A DNA stretch of 64,000 nucleotides. Source: Staphylococcus ratti. Lineage in GTDB: Bacteria > Bacillota > Bacilli > Staphylococcales > Staphylococcaceae. Below, in pieces: positions 1 through 9,880 of the stretch (position 1 is the first letter of the stretch; every line of letters starts with the position of its first letter). The position numbers and the translations under genes were made by a program. Location: NCBI RefSeq assembly GCF_020883535.1, contig NZ_CP086654.1:1364001-1428000 (forward strand). The letters are read 5' to 3'. A model generated the notes under the pieces. The model saw only the letters and a list, made by a program, of their open reading frames with translations, ran no database searches and had not been told where the DNA came from.

Positions 1-432
1 GACAAATAGCTTTGGGTCTCTAAAGAAAAACACTGGTGTGTTATTCCCTACTAAATCCCAGTTCCCTTCTTCTGTATAAAATTTCAAGGCAAAACCACGA
101 ATATCACGCTCAGCGTCAGCGGCGCCACGCTCACCGGCAACCGTTGAAAAACGTGCAAACATTTCCGTTTTTTTACCAATTTCAGAAAAAATCTTCGCCG
201 AAGTGAACTGTGTAATGTCATTCGTAACTGTAAACGTACCAAAAGCCCCTGATCCTTTGGCATGCATACGTCTTTCCGGAATCACTTCACGGTCGAAATG
301 TGACATTTGCTCTAAGAAATAAGGATCTTGCATTAATAAAGGGCCACGAGGTCCAGCAGTTGCAGTGTTCTCACGATCTCCAATTGGGTGGCCAAATAAG
401 CCTGTTAATTTTGATGGTTGTTTACGATACAT
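1..432 (-). CDS. katA: Catalase (5' part; 3' end outside window)
   Basis: Monofunctional haem catalase, which breaks hydrogen peroxide into water and oxygen in the cytoplasm. The visible 144 codons are the N-terminal part of the catalase core. They contain the distal haem-pocket His in [11 protein letters not shown] and the Asn of TVTND, both catalytic in the family, and the [15 protein letters not shown] stretch. The ATG at 432 follows an AGAGGG-type ribosome site. A PerR-like box lies just upstream (455-469). The gene runs off the left edge, so its C-terminal half cannot be judged. The divergent permease neighbour is as in other staphylococci. Confidence 0.95.
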   Translation of the reverse strand, partial: MYRKQPSKLTGLFGHPIGDRENTATAGPRGPLLMQDPYFLEQMSHFDREVIPERRMHAKGSGAFGTFTVTNDITQFTSAKIFSEIGKKTEMFARFSTVAGERGAADAERDIRGFALKFYTEEGNWDLVGNNTPVFFFRDPKLFV

Positions 433-454
433 AATTTAAAACCCTCTTTCTTGT

Positions 455-469
455 TTAAAATAATTCTAA
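455..469 (-). promoter_or_regulatory. PerR-box-like operator of katA
   Basis: On the minus strand the 15-mer TTAGAATTATTTTAA matches the PerR/Fur-type consensus TTATAATTATTATAA at 13 of 15 positions. It lies between a TATAAT -10 box (487-492 on the plus strand) and the katA start. A repressor bound there would cover the transcribed leader, which fits peroxide-induced derepression. Confidence 0.6.
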
Positions 470-636
470 TGTAGCTCTTAATTTGAATTATACTGAAAGA
501 TTTGAAAAAAGGGAACTCTTACGCTTTCTAAAAGTGTTTTTTTTTAATTTAGGGCTTTAAAGTTATAAAATTCTATTGAAACGCCTTAGATTTGCAAGTA
601 CAATATATAGAACAATTGTATAGGGAGAAGATGTGT

Positions 637-2103
637 ATGGAAGAAAAGAATTTAAATAGAGGTCTCCAATTGCGGCATATTACAATGTTTGCTATTGGAG
701 GCGCAATTGGCACAGGTCTATTTGTAGCTACTGGTGGCGTTATCGCACAAGCTGGTCCAGGGGGCGCAATTCTAGCTTATTTGATTATCGGAACAATGCT
801 TTATTTTCTCATGTCCTCTGTAGGTGAAATGGCAACATTTTATCCAGTTTCCGGATCGTTTAGCAGTTATGCGACGCGCTTCGTTGATTCATCACTTGGA
901 TTTACGATGGGTTGGTTGTATTGGCTCATTTGGGCGCTTGTAACAAGTGTAGATATTATTATAGCAACAAATGTTTTAAGTTATTGGGATACATTTAGCT
1001 TCTTCTCACCTATGGTTTGGAGCGTCATATTTTTAAGCATTTTACTGCTACTTAATGTTTTTTCTGTTAAAGCGTTTGGTGAAGCAGAATTTTGGTTATC
1101 ACTTATTAAAGTTGTCACAATTATTGTGTTCATTATTTTAGGTCTCTTAGTGATTTGGGGCATATTAGGCGATAGAACGTATGGCTTACAAAACTTTACT
1201 GTTGGTGAAGCACCATTTGTTGGTGGTATATCTGGGTTTTTGAGTGTGTTATTAATTGCAGGTTTCTCTGTTGGAGGTACGGAAGTAGTAGCTGTAACTG
1301 CAGGAGAATCTGATAATCCTAAAAAATCTATGCCACGTGCGATTAAACAAGTTTTTTGGCGTATATTGTTGTTTTACGTATTATCTATCGCTGTCATTTC
1401 AGCCATTATCCCTTATACAGATCCGACACTTTTAAATGAAAGCGGCTCTATTACTCAAAGTCCATTTACGATTGTCTTTGATAAAGTAGGGATTGCATTT
1501 GCAGCCTCAGTTATTAATGCGGTTATTTTAACATCATTATTATCAGCTTCTAACTCTGGTTTGTTTACTACGAGTAGAATGTTGTTTTCACTTAGTCAGC
1601 AAGGCTCGGCACCTAAGATTTTAGGACGTATTAATCATTCTACAAAATTACCGTTAAACGCATTATTATCAACCTTTATTTTAATTACAGCTGTGACGAT
1701 TTTTGCGAATTTCAAACCTGAAAGTGTAATGGCTTTACTGAATATTATCGGTGCACTAATCACGTTTGTATGGGCTTCGAGTATCATTTCACAAATCCGC
1801 ATGAGAAAAGCGATTAAAGCTCAAAATAAAGATATCGATCAATTATTACCTTATAAGTCGCCATTGTTCCCTATTGGACCAATCATCGTACTTGCAACAA
1901 TTGTATTTTTAATAGTAGGAAGCTCATTTGACGCCATAATCACTTTTAACGTTTCCAAGTTGGCACAAAGTTTCTTACCGGTACTGATTTTAATTGCGGT
2001 TTATTTCACACATAAGTTCATTCATCGTACAAAAATCATACCGTTAGACCAAATCGATTTATCAGAACATGAAATGTATCAAAAACACAAATCATCCGTT
2101 TAA
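637..2103 (+). CDS. APC-family amino acid permease (LysP/AroP-like)
   Basis: Integral membrane amino-acid importer of the APC superfamily, about 488 residues with roughly 12 hydrophobic helices. The N-terminal GGAIGTGLF motif of the first helix is the family's substrate/backbone-binding signature. A second signature, VSGSFSSYATRF, follows. An in-frame TTG lies upstream at 592, but AGGGAG at 622-627 places initiation at ATG 637 (nine bases) or ATG 631. I chose 637 because the MEEKNLNRGLQLRH start fits the family. The substrate cannot be told from sequence; lysine or another cationic or aromatic amino acid is possible. Monocistronic, ending at a strong terminator. Confidence 0.85.
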   Translation: MEEKNLNRGLQLRHITMFAIGGAIGTGLFVATGGVIAQAGPGGAILAYLIIGTMLYFLMSSVGEMATFYPVSGSFSSYATRFVDSSLGFTMGWLYWLIWALVTSVDIIIATNVLSYWDTFSFFSPMVWSVIFLSILLLLNVFSVKAFGEAEFWLSLIKVVTIIVFIILGLLVIWGILGDRTYGLQNFTVGEAPFVGGISGFLSVLLIAGFSVGGTEVVAVTAGESDNPKKSMPRAIKQVFWRILLFYVLSIAVISAIIPYTDPTLLNESGSITQSPFTIVFDKVGIAFAASVINAVILTSLLSASNSGLFTTSRMLFSLSQQGSAPKILGRINHSTKLPLNALLSTFILITAVTIFANFKPESVMALLNIIGALITFVWASSIISQIRMRKAIKAQNKDIDQLLPYKSPLFPIGPIIVLATIVFLIVGSSFDAIITFNVSKLAQSFLPVLILIAVYFTHKFIHRTKIIPLDQIDLSEHEMYQKHKSSV

Positions 2104-2133
2104 ATCATGTAATTCTAAAATACGACACTAATT

Positions 2134-2173
2134 AAGAGGTGGAGACATTAAAATGTTCTCACCTCTTATTTTA
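2134..2173 (+). terminator. Rho-independent terminator after the permease
   Basis: AAGAGGTG-gAGA pairs with TCT-cACCTCTT across an 11-base loop and is followed by ATTTTAAT. Confidence 0.8.
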
Positions 2174-2308
2174 ATAAATTTCGTTTAAATATTTGGTACT
2201 GCTTTTACACACTTCAACTTTATACGATACCTTTTTATTTGTATTTCATTTTCAGCAATTGAAAAATCATGTATAATTAAGTAAACAAATGGTAAAGGGT
2301 GGACGTAT

Positions 2309-2623
2309 ATGGTTGGACAAACAAACCTTTTTGATGATGTATTGAAACAGGACGAACGTTTTGTAATTGTTGTTCAAGCTTTCGAGAACAATCGTAATCA
2401 ATTAACGAAACGAACATTAAGAGAGTACACAAGCCTCACACACGACCAAATGGATAGTCTATACGCGCACTTAAAAGACCTCTATTTAGAGACTACTTTT
2501 GAACCGCAGCAAACTGCCTTTTCAATCACTGTTTATACCAATCTGGATTATGCAGCAGATCAAGTTTATGCGCATATTAAGCGTCATCGCGGTAAAAACG
2601 AATGGACACATACAGCCAAATAG
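2309..2623 (+). CDS. Conserved-looking hypothetical protein, 104 aa
   Basis: Not recognised as a known family. It is a soluble, charged protein with no signal peptide or membrane segment. The N-terminal half (MVGQTNLFDDVLKQDERF) is acidic. The middle segment, with LTKRTLREYTSLTHDQMDSLYAHLKDLYLETTF split by polar residues, looks helical, and the C-terminus is basic (HIKRHRGKNEW). Start ATG 2309 is preceded by AAAGGGTGG with good spacing. It is a single gene between two terminators. Its position between the permease and the HAD phosphatase suggests a core-genome gene of unknown role. Confidence 0.75.
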   Translation: MVGQTNLFDDVLKQDERFVIVVQAFENNRNQLTKRTLREYTSLTHDQMDSLYAHLKDLYLETTFEPQQTAFSITVYTNLDYAADQVYAHIKRHRGKNEWTHTAK

Positions 2624-2636
2624 ATTGAATTCATTA

Positions 2637-2682
2637 AAAAAGAGACTTTAAGACGCACGAATAGCATCTTAAAGTCTCTTTT
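2637..2682. terminator. Bidirectional terminator
   Basis: AAAAGAGACTTTAAGA pairs with TCTTAAAGTCTCTTTT. There are A-runs on one side and T-runs on the other, so it can serve both the 104-aa gene and the converging HAD gene. Confidence 0.88.
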
Positions 2683-2702
2683 GTTACATTCTTTTAGAAT
2701 GT

Positions 2703-3506
2703 TTATTTAATATACTGTTTTAACGCAAAAGGAATGCCATCTTCATCATGACTTTTAGTAATCATCGTTGCACGTTTTTTTAATAAATCAATCGCATTGC
2801 CCATTGCGATAGGTGTCCCGACAACATCAAACATTTCTTTGTCATTTGCGCTATCTCCAAAAGCAATCATACGATTTACGTCTAAATTTAAGCGATCTGC
2901 TAAATCTTGAATTGCTTTTCCTTTAGAGACCCCTTTGCTCATAAATTCTAAGAAAAACGGTTTGCTCGTTGTACATGCGATGTCTTCATTAAAATGCCCG
3001 TTAAGTACATTTGAAAGTTTAGCAATATGCGCTTCATAATCTACTCCCATCGCTTTAGGGACTGGCTCTTGTATATATGCTTTTAAATCGTCTACTTTTT
3101 TCATTTGTAAACCTGTAATTTCGGATTCTATTGACATATATTCATGTTCACCTTCGTAAATAATATATCCTTCTTTATATGTCAAAGCGAATAAGCCATG
3201 TTGACGACAATAATCAATAATTTCATCAAAAGCTTCTTTTTGAATCAACTCACTTGCTACGACCTTATTCGTGCTCAAATCAATCGTTTTCGCACCATTA
3301 TACGACATAATGTAACTATTGAATTGATCCATTTTTAACGATTGCGCAACTGGAACCATTCCTTCTATAGGTCTTCCTGATGCCAAAGCGATCTGATACC
3401 CCGCTTCTTGAATGTCGATTAAATATTGTTGTGTAGCTTCTGAAACGACATTTTCAGAAGTCATGAGTGTATCATCCATATCCATGATAATTAAGTCTGG
3501 TTTCAT
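2703..3506 (-). CDS. Cof-type HAD-IIB hydrolase
   Basis: Cytoplasmic haloacid-dehalogenase-superfamily phosphatase, 267 aa, the usual length for Cof/YidA-type sugar-phosphate or nucleotide phosphatases. Motif I DMDDTL (residues 9-14) supplies the nucleophilic Asp. Motif II is in LASGRP, motif III Lys is in the SKGVSKGKAI region, and motif IV is GDSANDKEM. The cap domain between motifs II and III is of the C2B type by length. AAGGGAG precedes the ATG. The physiological substrate is unknown. The gene adjoins the threonine region as in other staphylococci, but an adenosine deaminase gene is interposed here. Confidence 0.9.
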   Translation of the reverse strand: MKPDLIIMDMDDTLMTSENVVSEATQQYLIDIQEAGYQIALASGRPIEGMVPVAQSLKMDQFNSYIMSYNGAKTIDLSTNKVVASELIQKEAFDEIIDYCRQHGLFALTYKEGYIIYEGEHEYMSIESEITGLQMKKVDDLKAYIQEPVPKAMGVDYEAHIAKLSNVLNGHFNEDIACTTSKPFFLEFMSKGVSKGKAIQDLADRLNLDVNRMIAFGDSANDKEMFDVVGTPIAMGNAIDLLKKRATMITKSHDEDGIPFALKQYIK

Positions 3507-3664
3507 AATTAGGCTCCCTTTAAAAATATTTGTTAAACCCCGTCTATTTATCTTAGTAAGTATACTTCTAATTTAATCATTTGTCTTCACTATTTATCAT
3601 TATACGAGAGAAGTAATTCTAAGCCGTAAACATCAAGCGCAACAGCTAACATTTTATGCAAATG

Positions 3665-4678
3665 CTATAATTCAAGTTGTTCTAAGAGATTTAAAATGCG
3701 CTTTTCCAATCGAATTTTTTCATCCTCTTTTAAAAAGGAAAAAAATAAGGCTTCTTTGTTAATTTCTATAATTTTTTCAATTGTAATCATATTATGTGTT
3801 AATAAACTTCTATATTCTTGAATCAAATTCGTGTTTGTGACTGTTCTATTATCTGTATTTATGATATAGGGAATATTCAATTCATTAAGTTTATTTAAAT
3901 TTATTTCGTGTAACTGTTTTATAGCTTTGGTCTGTATATTACTTGTTGGGCAAATTTCTAATAGAACATTTTCCTCAGAAAAAAGCAGTAATTTTTCATC
4001 ATCATTAAATAGAGCTACACCATGACCAATTCGTTTCGCTCCCATTTTAACCGAATCAAAAACATTTTTGATGCAACCACATTCACCAGCATGAAGCGTA
4101 ATGTTAAGTTTGTTGTTTCTAGCATATTCTAATGCTTTCTCATGATTGTATATTGAATTCTCATCTTCACCACCAGCTAAATCAACGCCAACGATATATT
4201 TTTGAAGTAAATCATCTTCTATTAGATGCTTAAATATTTCAATATTTACTTCATTAGAATGATGTTTCATACCGCAAACGATAATTCTGACTGTAATATC
4301 GTAAGATGCCTCTGCAAGCTCAGCTCCTTTAGAAACTGCGTTTAGTACCATCGGTATGTCCATATTACCTTGTGCATGAAATTGTGGCGCAAATCTAATC
4401 TCGATGTATTTAACCCCATCATTTTCTGCTTGATGCGCTACATCTTGAACGCCTTCTATTAAACTGTCTTCTGTTTGCATTACCTTTAATATTTCGTCAA
4501 AAGACTTTAAATATTCTACTAAACTTTCACATTCATGATTAACAGAGATTTTATCAAAATTAATATTAATGCCTTGTTTTTGAGATTGACGTAGAATATA
4601 TTCGCGACTTACAGAACCATCTAAATGACAATGTAATTCAACTTTAGGTATCGCTTTTATTTTCTCTATATCACACAT
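3665..4678 (-). CDS. Adenosine deaminase
   Basis: Zinc-dependent amidohydrolase-fold enzyme converting adenosine to inosine in purine salvage, 337 aa. Visible motifs are the metal-binding VELHCHLDGS (about residues 13-22), LHAGECG with the catalytic Glu region, RIGHGV, CPTSN and INTDNRTV near the C-terminus, whose Asp is the usual metal ligand. The residue after that Asp is Asn instead of the more common Asp; my recollection is that some Firmicute relatives share this, so it need not mean loss of activity. ATG 4678 follows AAAGGGTG. The gene is AT-rich and lies between the HAD gene and the thr operon, where I do not expect it from S. aureus. Confidence 0.88.
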   Translation of the reverse strand: MCDIEKIKAIPKVELHCHLDGSVSREYILRQSQKQGININFDKISVNHECESLVEYLKSFDEILKVMQTEDSLIEGVQDVAHQAENDGVKYIEIRFAPQFHAQGNMDIPMVLNAVSKGAELAEASYDITVRIIVCGMKHHSNEVNIEIFKHLIEDDLLQKYIVGVDLAGGEDENSIYNHEKALEYARNNKLNITLHAGECGCIKNVFDSVKMGAKRIGHGVALFNDDEKLLLFSEENVLLEICPTSNIQTKAIKQLHEINLNKLNELNIPYIINTDNRTVTNTNLIQEYRSLLTHNMITIEKIIEINKEALFFSFLKEDEKIRLEKRILNLLEQLEL

Positions 4679-4828
4679 ACTGTATTCACCCTTTAATTCA
4701 TTAACCTAATGTTTGAATTATACAACATAAAAAGCAGATTTCAATCTACTTTCAAAAATCCATTCAAAATATACGCTTAAGGATATTTAATTATCTGTAA
4801 AAAAACATTTAGGCTTTATATTTAGACG

Positions 4829-4873
4829 AATAAAATAAGCCTTTCCCCTAAAAGAGAACGGCTCATTTTATTT
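4829..4873 (-). terminator. Terminator of the hom-thrC-thrB operon
   Basis: On the minus strand AAATAAAATGAGCC pairs with GGCTTATTTTATT around an 18-base loop, just after the thrB stop codon. Confidence 0.8.
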
Positions 4874-4910
4874 CTTCTTATAATATTATTTCTAAAGATT
4901 ATTTTCCAAT

Positions 4911-5831
4911 TTAATATCGATGAATCACTTTAGATTTCACACCTTGTGTATTGACTGTTATCAATTCAGAATGACAGGTTTCAAGCTTCTCACGTAAAGC
5001 GCGAACAAGAGGCCCACTTTGTTCTTTTTTTATCATTGTCAAAATTGTCGGACCAGCGCCTGAAATCACCGTCGCATAGGCGTCAAACTGTTTAGCAATG
5101 ACTTTGACCGCATTAAAATCAGGAAGTAAATGTTGGCGGTATGGTTCATGCAAACCATCTCGTTCCATCATTTTACCTGCCAATTCATAATTATGTTGAA
5201 TAAGTGCACTAATCATTGTATTGCTGATTGCACTATACTTCACAGCCTCTTTATGTGTGATTGTTTGAGGAAGTGCACGGCGTGCCGTTTCCGTTTCTAA
5301 TGGATAAGATGGTATTGTTACGATAAAATCCACGTGGGGCACGTCGATGTGTGCAACATCAGTAATCGACGTTTCCGAGTCATGGTATCCCACTACAAGT
5401 CCGCCATAAATCGTTGGTGCCACGTTATCCGGATGACCTTCTATTTCAGTTGCAAGTTGTAACAACTCATATTTAGATAACTCGATATCGCCAAAATAAT
5501 TTGCGATGTAAAGAGCACCTACTAATGCAGAAGCAGAGGAACCTAAACCACGTGCTAATGGTATATCACTATACATTTTCACTTCTAAAGCTGGCAATTT
5601 CACATTGTATCGTTCTGCCACTTGGTGCGCAATTTTATAGATATAATGCGACTCATCTTGAGGTAAGTTGTCTAGACATGGCCCCTCATGAACAAACTTC
5701 CAACTTGTGCTATGAATAGGTTGCGCCTCAATAATCAAAAATTTATTCAATGCCATGCCGATAGAATCAAAACCGCAACCCAAATTAGCCGTTGACGCAG
5801 GTATTTTTAAAGTTAATTTTTGTTTAATCAT
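4911..5831 (-). CDS. thrB: Homoserine kinase
   Basis: GHMP-family kinase that phosphorylates homoserine with ATP, the step before threonine synthase. 306 aa, normal for the family. The N-terminal [15 protein letters not shown] motif and the glycine-rich ATP loop [15 protein letters not shown] (about residues 92-106) are both present, as is the C-terminal SGAGPT motif. Its start codon overlaps the thrC stop in an ATGA arrangement, indicating translational coupling. It is the last gene of hom-thrC-thrB and is followed by a terminator. Confidence 0.95.
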   Translation of the reverse strand: MIKQKLTLKIPASTANLGCGFDSIGMALNKFLIIEAQPIHSTSWKFVHEGPCLDNLPQDESHYIYKIAHQVAERYNVKLPALEVKMYSDIPLARGLGSSASALVGALYIANYFGDIELSKYELLQLATEIEGHPDNVAPTIYGGLVVGYHDSETSITDVAHIDVPHVDFIVTIPSYPLETETARRALPQTITHKEAVKYSAISNTMISALIQHNYELAGKMMERDGLHEPYRQHLLPDFNAVKVIAKQFDAYATVISGAGPTILTMIKKEQSGPLVRALREKLETCHSELITVNTQGVKSKVIHRY

Positions 5832-6898
5832 TGTAACGCATCCTTAATATACTTAACGATACTCTCTTTATCATTAGGCAGAGCTTGAATCGGGTTTTCT
5901 AATAGATTAATCGCCGTATCTGGATCTTTAAGTCCGTTCCCAGTTAAAATTGCTACAACCTTTTGACCTTTTTCAAGTTTTCCTTGACGATGCAATTTAA
6001 TCAATCCCGCAATAGAAGCATTACTTGCAGGCTCACTAAAGATACCTTCTTTAGACGTCATGAGTTGGTATGCTTCTAATATTTCGTCATCTGTCACTGC
6101 ATCGATGAGACCTTGAGAAGCATCAATCGCTTCTACTGCTTTACTCCAACTTGCTGGTTTACCTATACGAATCGCTGTCGCAACTGTTTCCGGATTTTTA
6201 ACGACTTTATTTTGAACAATCGGAGACGCCCCTTCAGCTTGGAAACCAAACATACGCGGTTGTCCTGTCTGTTCGCGTTCATGATATTCTTTAAAGCCTT
6301 TCCAATACGCTGTAATATTACCCGCGTTACCCACCGGTATCGCTAAAACATCTGGCGCTTGACCTTCTAACTGTTCCACAATTTCAAACGCCCCTGTTTT
6401 TTGTCCTTCAATGCGATATGGATTCACAGAATTGACCAATTCAATATCCCCATCTTGCGCTACTTCTTTAACAATTTCTAAAGCTTCATCAAAGTTCCCT
6501 TCAATCGATACAATTTCTGCACCATACATGACCGCTTGCGATAATTTGCCAAGTGCGATTTTACCTTCTGGAATAACAACGATGGATTTAAGACCTGCAC
6601 GTGCCGCATAAGCTGCAGCAGAAGCTGACGTGTTACCTGTGGACGCACAAATCACAATTTTTCGTCCTTGCTCTTTTGCTTTTGTCACCGCCATTACCAT
6701 CCCACGATCTTTAAATGAACCTGTCGGGTTAGCACCTTCATATTTGACATACAATTCAATGTCCAACATTTTTGAAATGGTATCACAATAAATTAATGGC
6801 GTATGCCCTTCATTTAGTGAAACGTGCGGCGTATTGTCATCTACTGGTAAAAACGAACGATATTCTTGAACTAAACCTTTCCACATTTGCATACACAT
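5828..6898 (-). CDS. thrC: Threonine synthase
   Basis: PLP-dependent enzyme converting O-phosphohomoserine to threonine, 356 aa. The PLP lysine sits in [12 protein letters not shown], the phosphate-binding loop is ASTGNTSA, and the [17 protein letters not shown] stretch is typical of bacillary ThrC. Its ATG overlaps the hom stop (TGATG) with GGAG just upstream. ATGs at 6898, 6892 and 6886 are all possible starts; the family usually begins at the one before WKGL. It is the middle gene of the threonine operon. Confidence 0.95.
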   Translation of the reverse strand: MCMQMWKGLVQEYRSFLPVDDNTPHVSLNEGHTPLIYCDTISKMLDIELYVKYEGANPTGSFKDRGMVMAVTKAKEQGRKIVICASTGNTSASAAAYAARAGLKSIVVIPEGKIALGKLSQAVMYGAEIVSIEGNFDEALEIVKEVAQDGDIELVNSVNPYRIEGQKTGAFEIVEQLEGQAPDVLAIPVGNAGNITAYWKGFKEYHEREQTGQPRMFGFQAEGASPIVQNKVVKNPETVATAIRIGKPASWSKAVEAIDASQGLIDAVTDDEILEAYQLMTSKEGIFSEPASNASIAGLIKLHRQGKLEKGQKVVAILTGNGLKDPDTAINLLENPIQALPNDKESIVKYIKDALQ

Positions 6899-8178
6899 CA
6901 GACTCCTTCTACTGGATAAATTTTCTTAACTTGATAACCTTCTTCTGCTTCAATGTAACGCTCTGGTGTAGCATCTATCCCTCCTATAACTACTGCTACC
7001 GTGTTGTCATCTATCGTTTCAACTTTTAGTGTTTTATGGAATGGTAAGTGTCCTTTAATTACAGATTCTACTTGTTTTTTAGAAACAGGTGGCGTGCTTA
7101 CAACGGCGTAGTAACTTTCTTTTTCTGTAATAACCACCGGTTCATCATGCATCATTTCTTTAGTTTGTTCAGTTTTAAGCTCAAAATGCGGAGGCAACGT
7201 ATGTAGATCAGACTCAAACTGTAAAGATACATTCAGTAAATCACTCACGACAGCACTACCCGTGGCGAGACTTCCTGCGCCTTTACCATAAAACATTGTT
7301 TCACCTACAGCATCCCCTACAACATAAATCGCATTATATTCATTTTCAACAGATGCTAGTTGATGTGTAAGCGGAAGCAACGTTGGTTTTACAGAGGCTT
7401 CTACGTGCCCATTTGTATAGCTTCCTTTACCTATCAGTTTGATTTTGAAGCCTAAAGCTTCCGCCGCTTCAATATCTGCTACTGTAACACCTGAAATGCC
7501 TTCTGTTTGTACATCGTTTAAAGTGATGACTTGATTGAATGATAAATAGGAAGTAATGACAACTTTACGCGCAGCATCAATACCTTCAACATCATCTGTA
7601 GGATCCGCTTCTGCAAAACCTAAGTCTTGTGCTTCTTGAAGTGCTGCTTCATAAGAAGCTCCTTCTGTCGCCATTTTAGTCAATATAAAGTTAGACGTAC
7701 CATTAAAAATACCCATGAATTTACTAATGTTATTCGCATTCAATCCGTTATTAATCGCATTGACTATTGGTATTCCTCCTGCCACACTCGCTTCATACTT
7801 CAATGCCACAGCATTTTCTTGTGCCAAATCTTCAAGTACGCGTAGATGCACCGCAAGTAAATCTTTATTAGCTGTAATAACATGCTTTTTTTGAGTCAAT
7901 GCTGCTTTTAGCCAATCTACTGTTGGTTCAATACCACCCATGACTTCGATAACGATATCTACTTCATCATCATTCAAAATGTCATTTACATCTTCCGTTA
8001 AATGATATTTTTGAATGTTAATCGGGCGGTTTTTACTTTTGTCTCGGACTAAAATATGTTTAATTTGAATATCCTTTTGAATGGTGTCTTTAATTTGTTG
8101 ATGGTTCTCTTCGATGATTTTTACAACCCCTGAACCTACAGTACCTAATCCTAACAATGCAACATTGAGTTGTTTCAT
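6898..8178 (-). CDS. hom: Homoserine dehydrogenase
   Basis: NAD(P)-dependent enzyme reducing aspartate semialdehyde to homoserine, at the branch to threonine and methionine. 426 aa with three parts: an N-terminal Rossmann motif [11 protein letters not shown], a catalytic middle domain with [12 protein letters not shown] and [10 protein letters not shown], and a C-terminal ACT domain (last ~75 residues) that usually carries threonine feedback inhibition. GGAGGG precedes the ATG. A TATAAT -10 box at 8227-8232 (minus strand) probably drives the operon. The divergent aspartokinase gene starts about 190 bases away, so the shared intergenic region can co-regulate the pathway. Confidence 0.95.
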   Translation of the reverse strand: MKQLNVALLGLGTVGSGVVKIIEENHQQIKDTIQKDIQIKHILVRDKSKNRPINIQKYHLTEDVNDILNDDEVDIVIEVMGGIEPTVDWLKAALTQKKHVITANKDLLAVHLRVLEDLAQENAVALKYEASVAGGIPIVNAINNGLNANNISKFMGIFNGTSNFILTKMATEGASYEAALQEAQDLGFAEADPTDDVEGIDAARKVVITSYLSFNQVITLNDVQTEGISGVTVADIEAAEALGFKIKLIGKGSYTNGHVEASVKPTLLPLTHQLASVENEYNAIYVVGDAVGETMFYGKGAGSLATGSAVVSDLLNVSLQFESDLHTLPPHFELKTEQTKEMMHDEPVVITEKESYYAVVSTPPVSKKQVESVIKGHLPFHKTLKVETIDDNTVAVVIGGIDATPERYIEAEEGYQVKKIYPVEGV

Positions 8179-8369
8179 AAAAAATCCCTCCGTATTAATC
8201 TCTCAAAAAGTAATTTATAGTGTTGAATTATACGTAAATATGGTTTAGTATAAGTGCATTAACAATGTTTGTAAAGTTCTAAAAATTTAGAAAATACAGT
8301 TTTAATGTTAACCTTTAGGTCATTAAAACAAATTGTAATTTAATCATAAAAGAAAGGTTGTCATATGAA

Positions 8370-9719
8370 ATGAAAGTATCAAAATTCGGAGGCAGCTCTG
8401 TAGCGACTGCTGATCAAATCAAAAAAGTATTAAACATTGTCAATAGTGATAATGAACGCCGTATTGTAATTGTGTCAGCTCCAGGAAAACGACACGATAC
8501 AGACACCAAGACGACCGATCTTTTGATTAGATTATATGAGAAAGTCATCAATCAACTGGACTATACACATAAAAAAGAAGAAATTTTAGAACGCTTTAAT
8601 GACATTATAAAGGGTCTTAATTTAAAAACCAATATTTTAGAAGAAATTGACAGAACATTAGAACAACTTATACAAGAGCTTAAAAATGAGCCTCAACGTT
8701 TATTAGACGCACTAAAATCATCTGGCGAAAACTTCAATGCACAAATTATTGCAGCTTATAATACAGAACAAGGTGTTCCAACGGAATATTTATCACCTAA
8801 AGATGCGGGCATTATCGTTACGGATGAGCCTGGAAATGCTCAAATACTTGAAGAAAGCTATGAAAAAATTCATGAACTCAATCAACGCAAACACAAAATC
8901 ATTATTCCTGGTTTTTTTGGATATTCCAAAAAAGGCAACATTGTCACTTTCCCTCGTGGTGGCTCTGATATTACAGGAGCAATTATTGCAAGAGGTATAA
9001 AAGCAACACTCTATGAAAATTTTACAGACGTTTCAGGAATTTATCGTGCAAATCCTAATGTTATTCATCAACCTGAAATCATAAGTGAAATTACATATCG
9101 TGAAATGCGAGAACTCTCTTATGCAGGTTTTGGCGTTTTCCATGATGAAGCACTACAACCACTTTATCGCTATCGCATACCGGTCGTTATAAAAAATACG
9201 AATCGCCCTGAAGACCCAGGGACATATATCGTACACGATCGTGAGTTTAATCGTAAAAAAGTTGTTTCAGGCATCAGCTGTGACAAAGGATTTACGAGCA
9301 TTAATATTAAAAAGTATTTAATGAACAGACAAGTTGGTTTTACCGTTAAAATTTTAAATATCCTCGCTAATAATCATATCTCTTTTGACCATATGCCATC
9401 AGGAATTGATAACATTAGTATCATTATGAGAACAACTCAAATTCGTGGAAAAGAGCAAAAAATTTTAGAAGCCATTCGTCGTGAATGTGATATTGATGAA
9501 CTCAACATCGAACAAGATCTTGCCATTTTAATGGTTGTTGGTGAAGGGATGAGTGCAACAGTCGGAACAGCAAACAAAATTACGACAGCTTTATCTGATG
9601 CCAATATTAACCTTAAAATGATTAACCAAGGTTCATCTGAAATCTCGATGATGTTCGGCATTTCAAATCAAGATGCCGAGCTAGCCGTAAAAGCATGTTA
9701 CGAAAAGTGTTATTCATAA
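8370..9719 (+). CDS. Aspartate kinase (ThrD/YclM-like class)
   Basis: Phosphorylates aspartate in the first step of the aspartate family pathway. About 449 aa. The N-terminal kinase motif KFGGSSVA, VSAPGKR and the FPRGGSDITGA loop are present, and two ACT domains occupy the C-terminal third. The early VSAPGKRHDTDTKTTDLL segment resembles the monofunctional class-III aspartokinase of Bacillus more than the alpha/beta LysC type. A TTG at 8358 lies immediately after the AAAGG ribosome site and is too close. ATG 8370 gives the expected MKVSKFGG start. It is divergent from hom and ends in a terminator. Confidence 0.9.
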   Translation: MKVSKFGGSSVATADQIKKVLNIVNSDNERRIVIVSAPGKRHDTDTKTTDLLIRLYEKVINQLDYTHKKEEILERFNDIIKGLNLKTNILEEIDRTLEQLIQELKNEPQRLLDALKSSGENFNAQIIAAYNTEQGVPTEYLSPKDAGIIVTDEPGNAQILEESYEKIHELNQRKHKIIIPGFFGYSKKGNIVTFPRGGSDITGAIIARGIKATLYENFTDVSGIYRANPNVIHQPEIISEITYREMRELSYAGFGVFHDEALQPLYRYRIPVVIKNTNRPEDPGTYIVHDREFNRKKVVSGISCDKGFTSINIKKYLMNRQVGFTVKILNILANNHISFDHMPSGIDNISIIMRTTQIRGKEQKILEAIRRECDIDELNIEQDLAILMVVGEGMSATVGTANKITTALSDANINLKMINQGSSEISMMFGISNQDAELAVKACYEKCYS

Positions 9720-9753
9720 GACAAAGCATCGATAGAAAAAAGTTTATATACGA

Positions 9754-9799
9754 AATCGGACTAGTAAAGGCGTTTTGGAACCTACTAGTCCGATTTTAA
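9754..9799 (+). terminator. Terminator after aspartate kinase
   Basis: AATCGGACTAGTA pairs perfectly with TACTAGTCCGATT across a 16-base loop, followed by TTAATTTT. It may also stop transcripts coming from the exporter gene on the other strand. Confidence 0.88.
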
Positions 9800-9880
9800 T
9801 TTTGATGAAATGCTTATCCAAAAACATCAAAATAAATACGAAAATGTCGTGCTAGAATTTAACCTTTTACGCACGTGCTT

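Noticed and set aside
8282..8296. CodY box between hom and the aspartokinase gene
   Set aside because: The best 15-mer differs from AATTTTCWGAAAATT at about four positions, common by chance in such AT-rich DNA.
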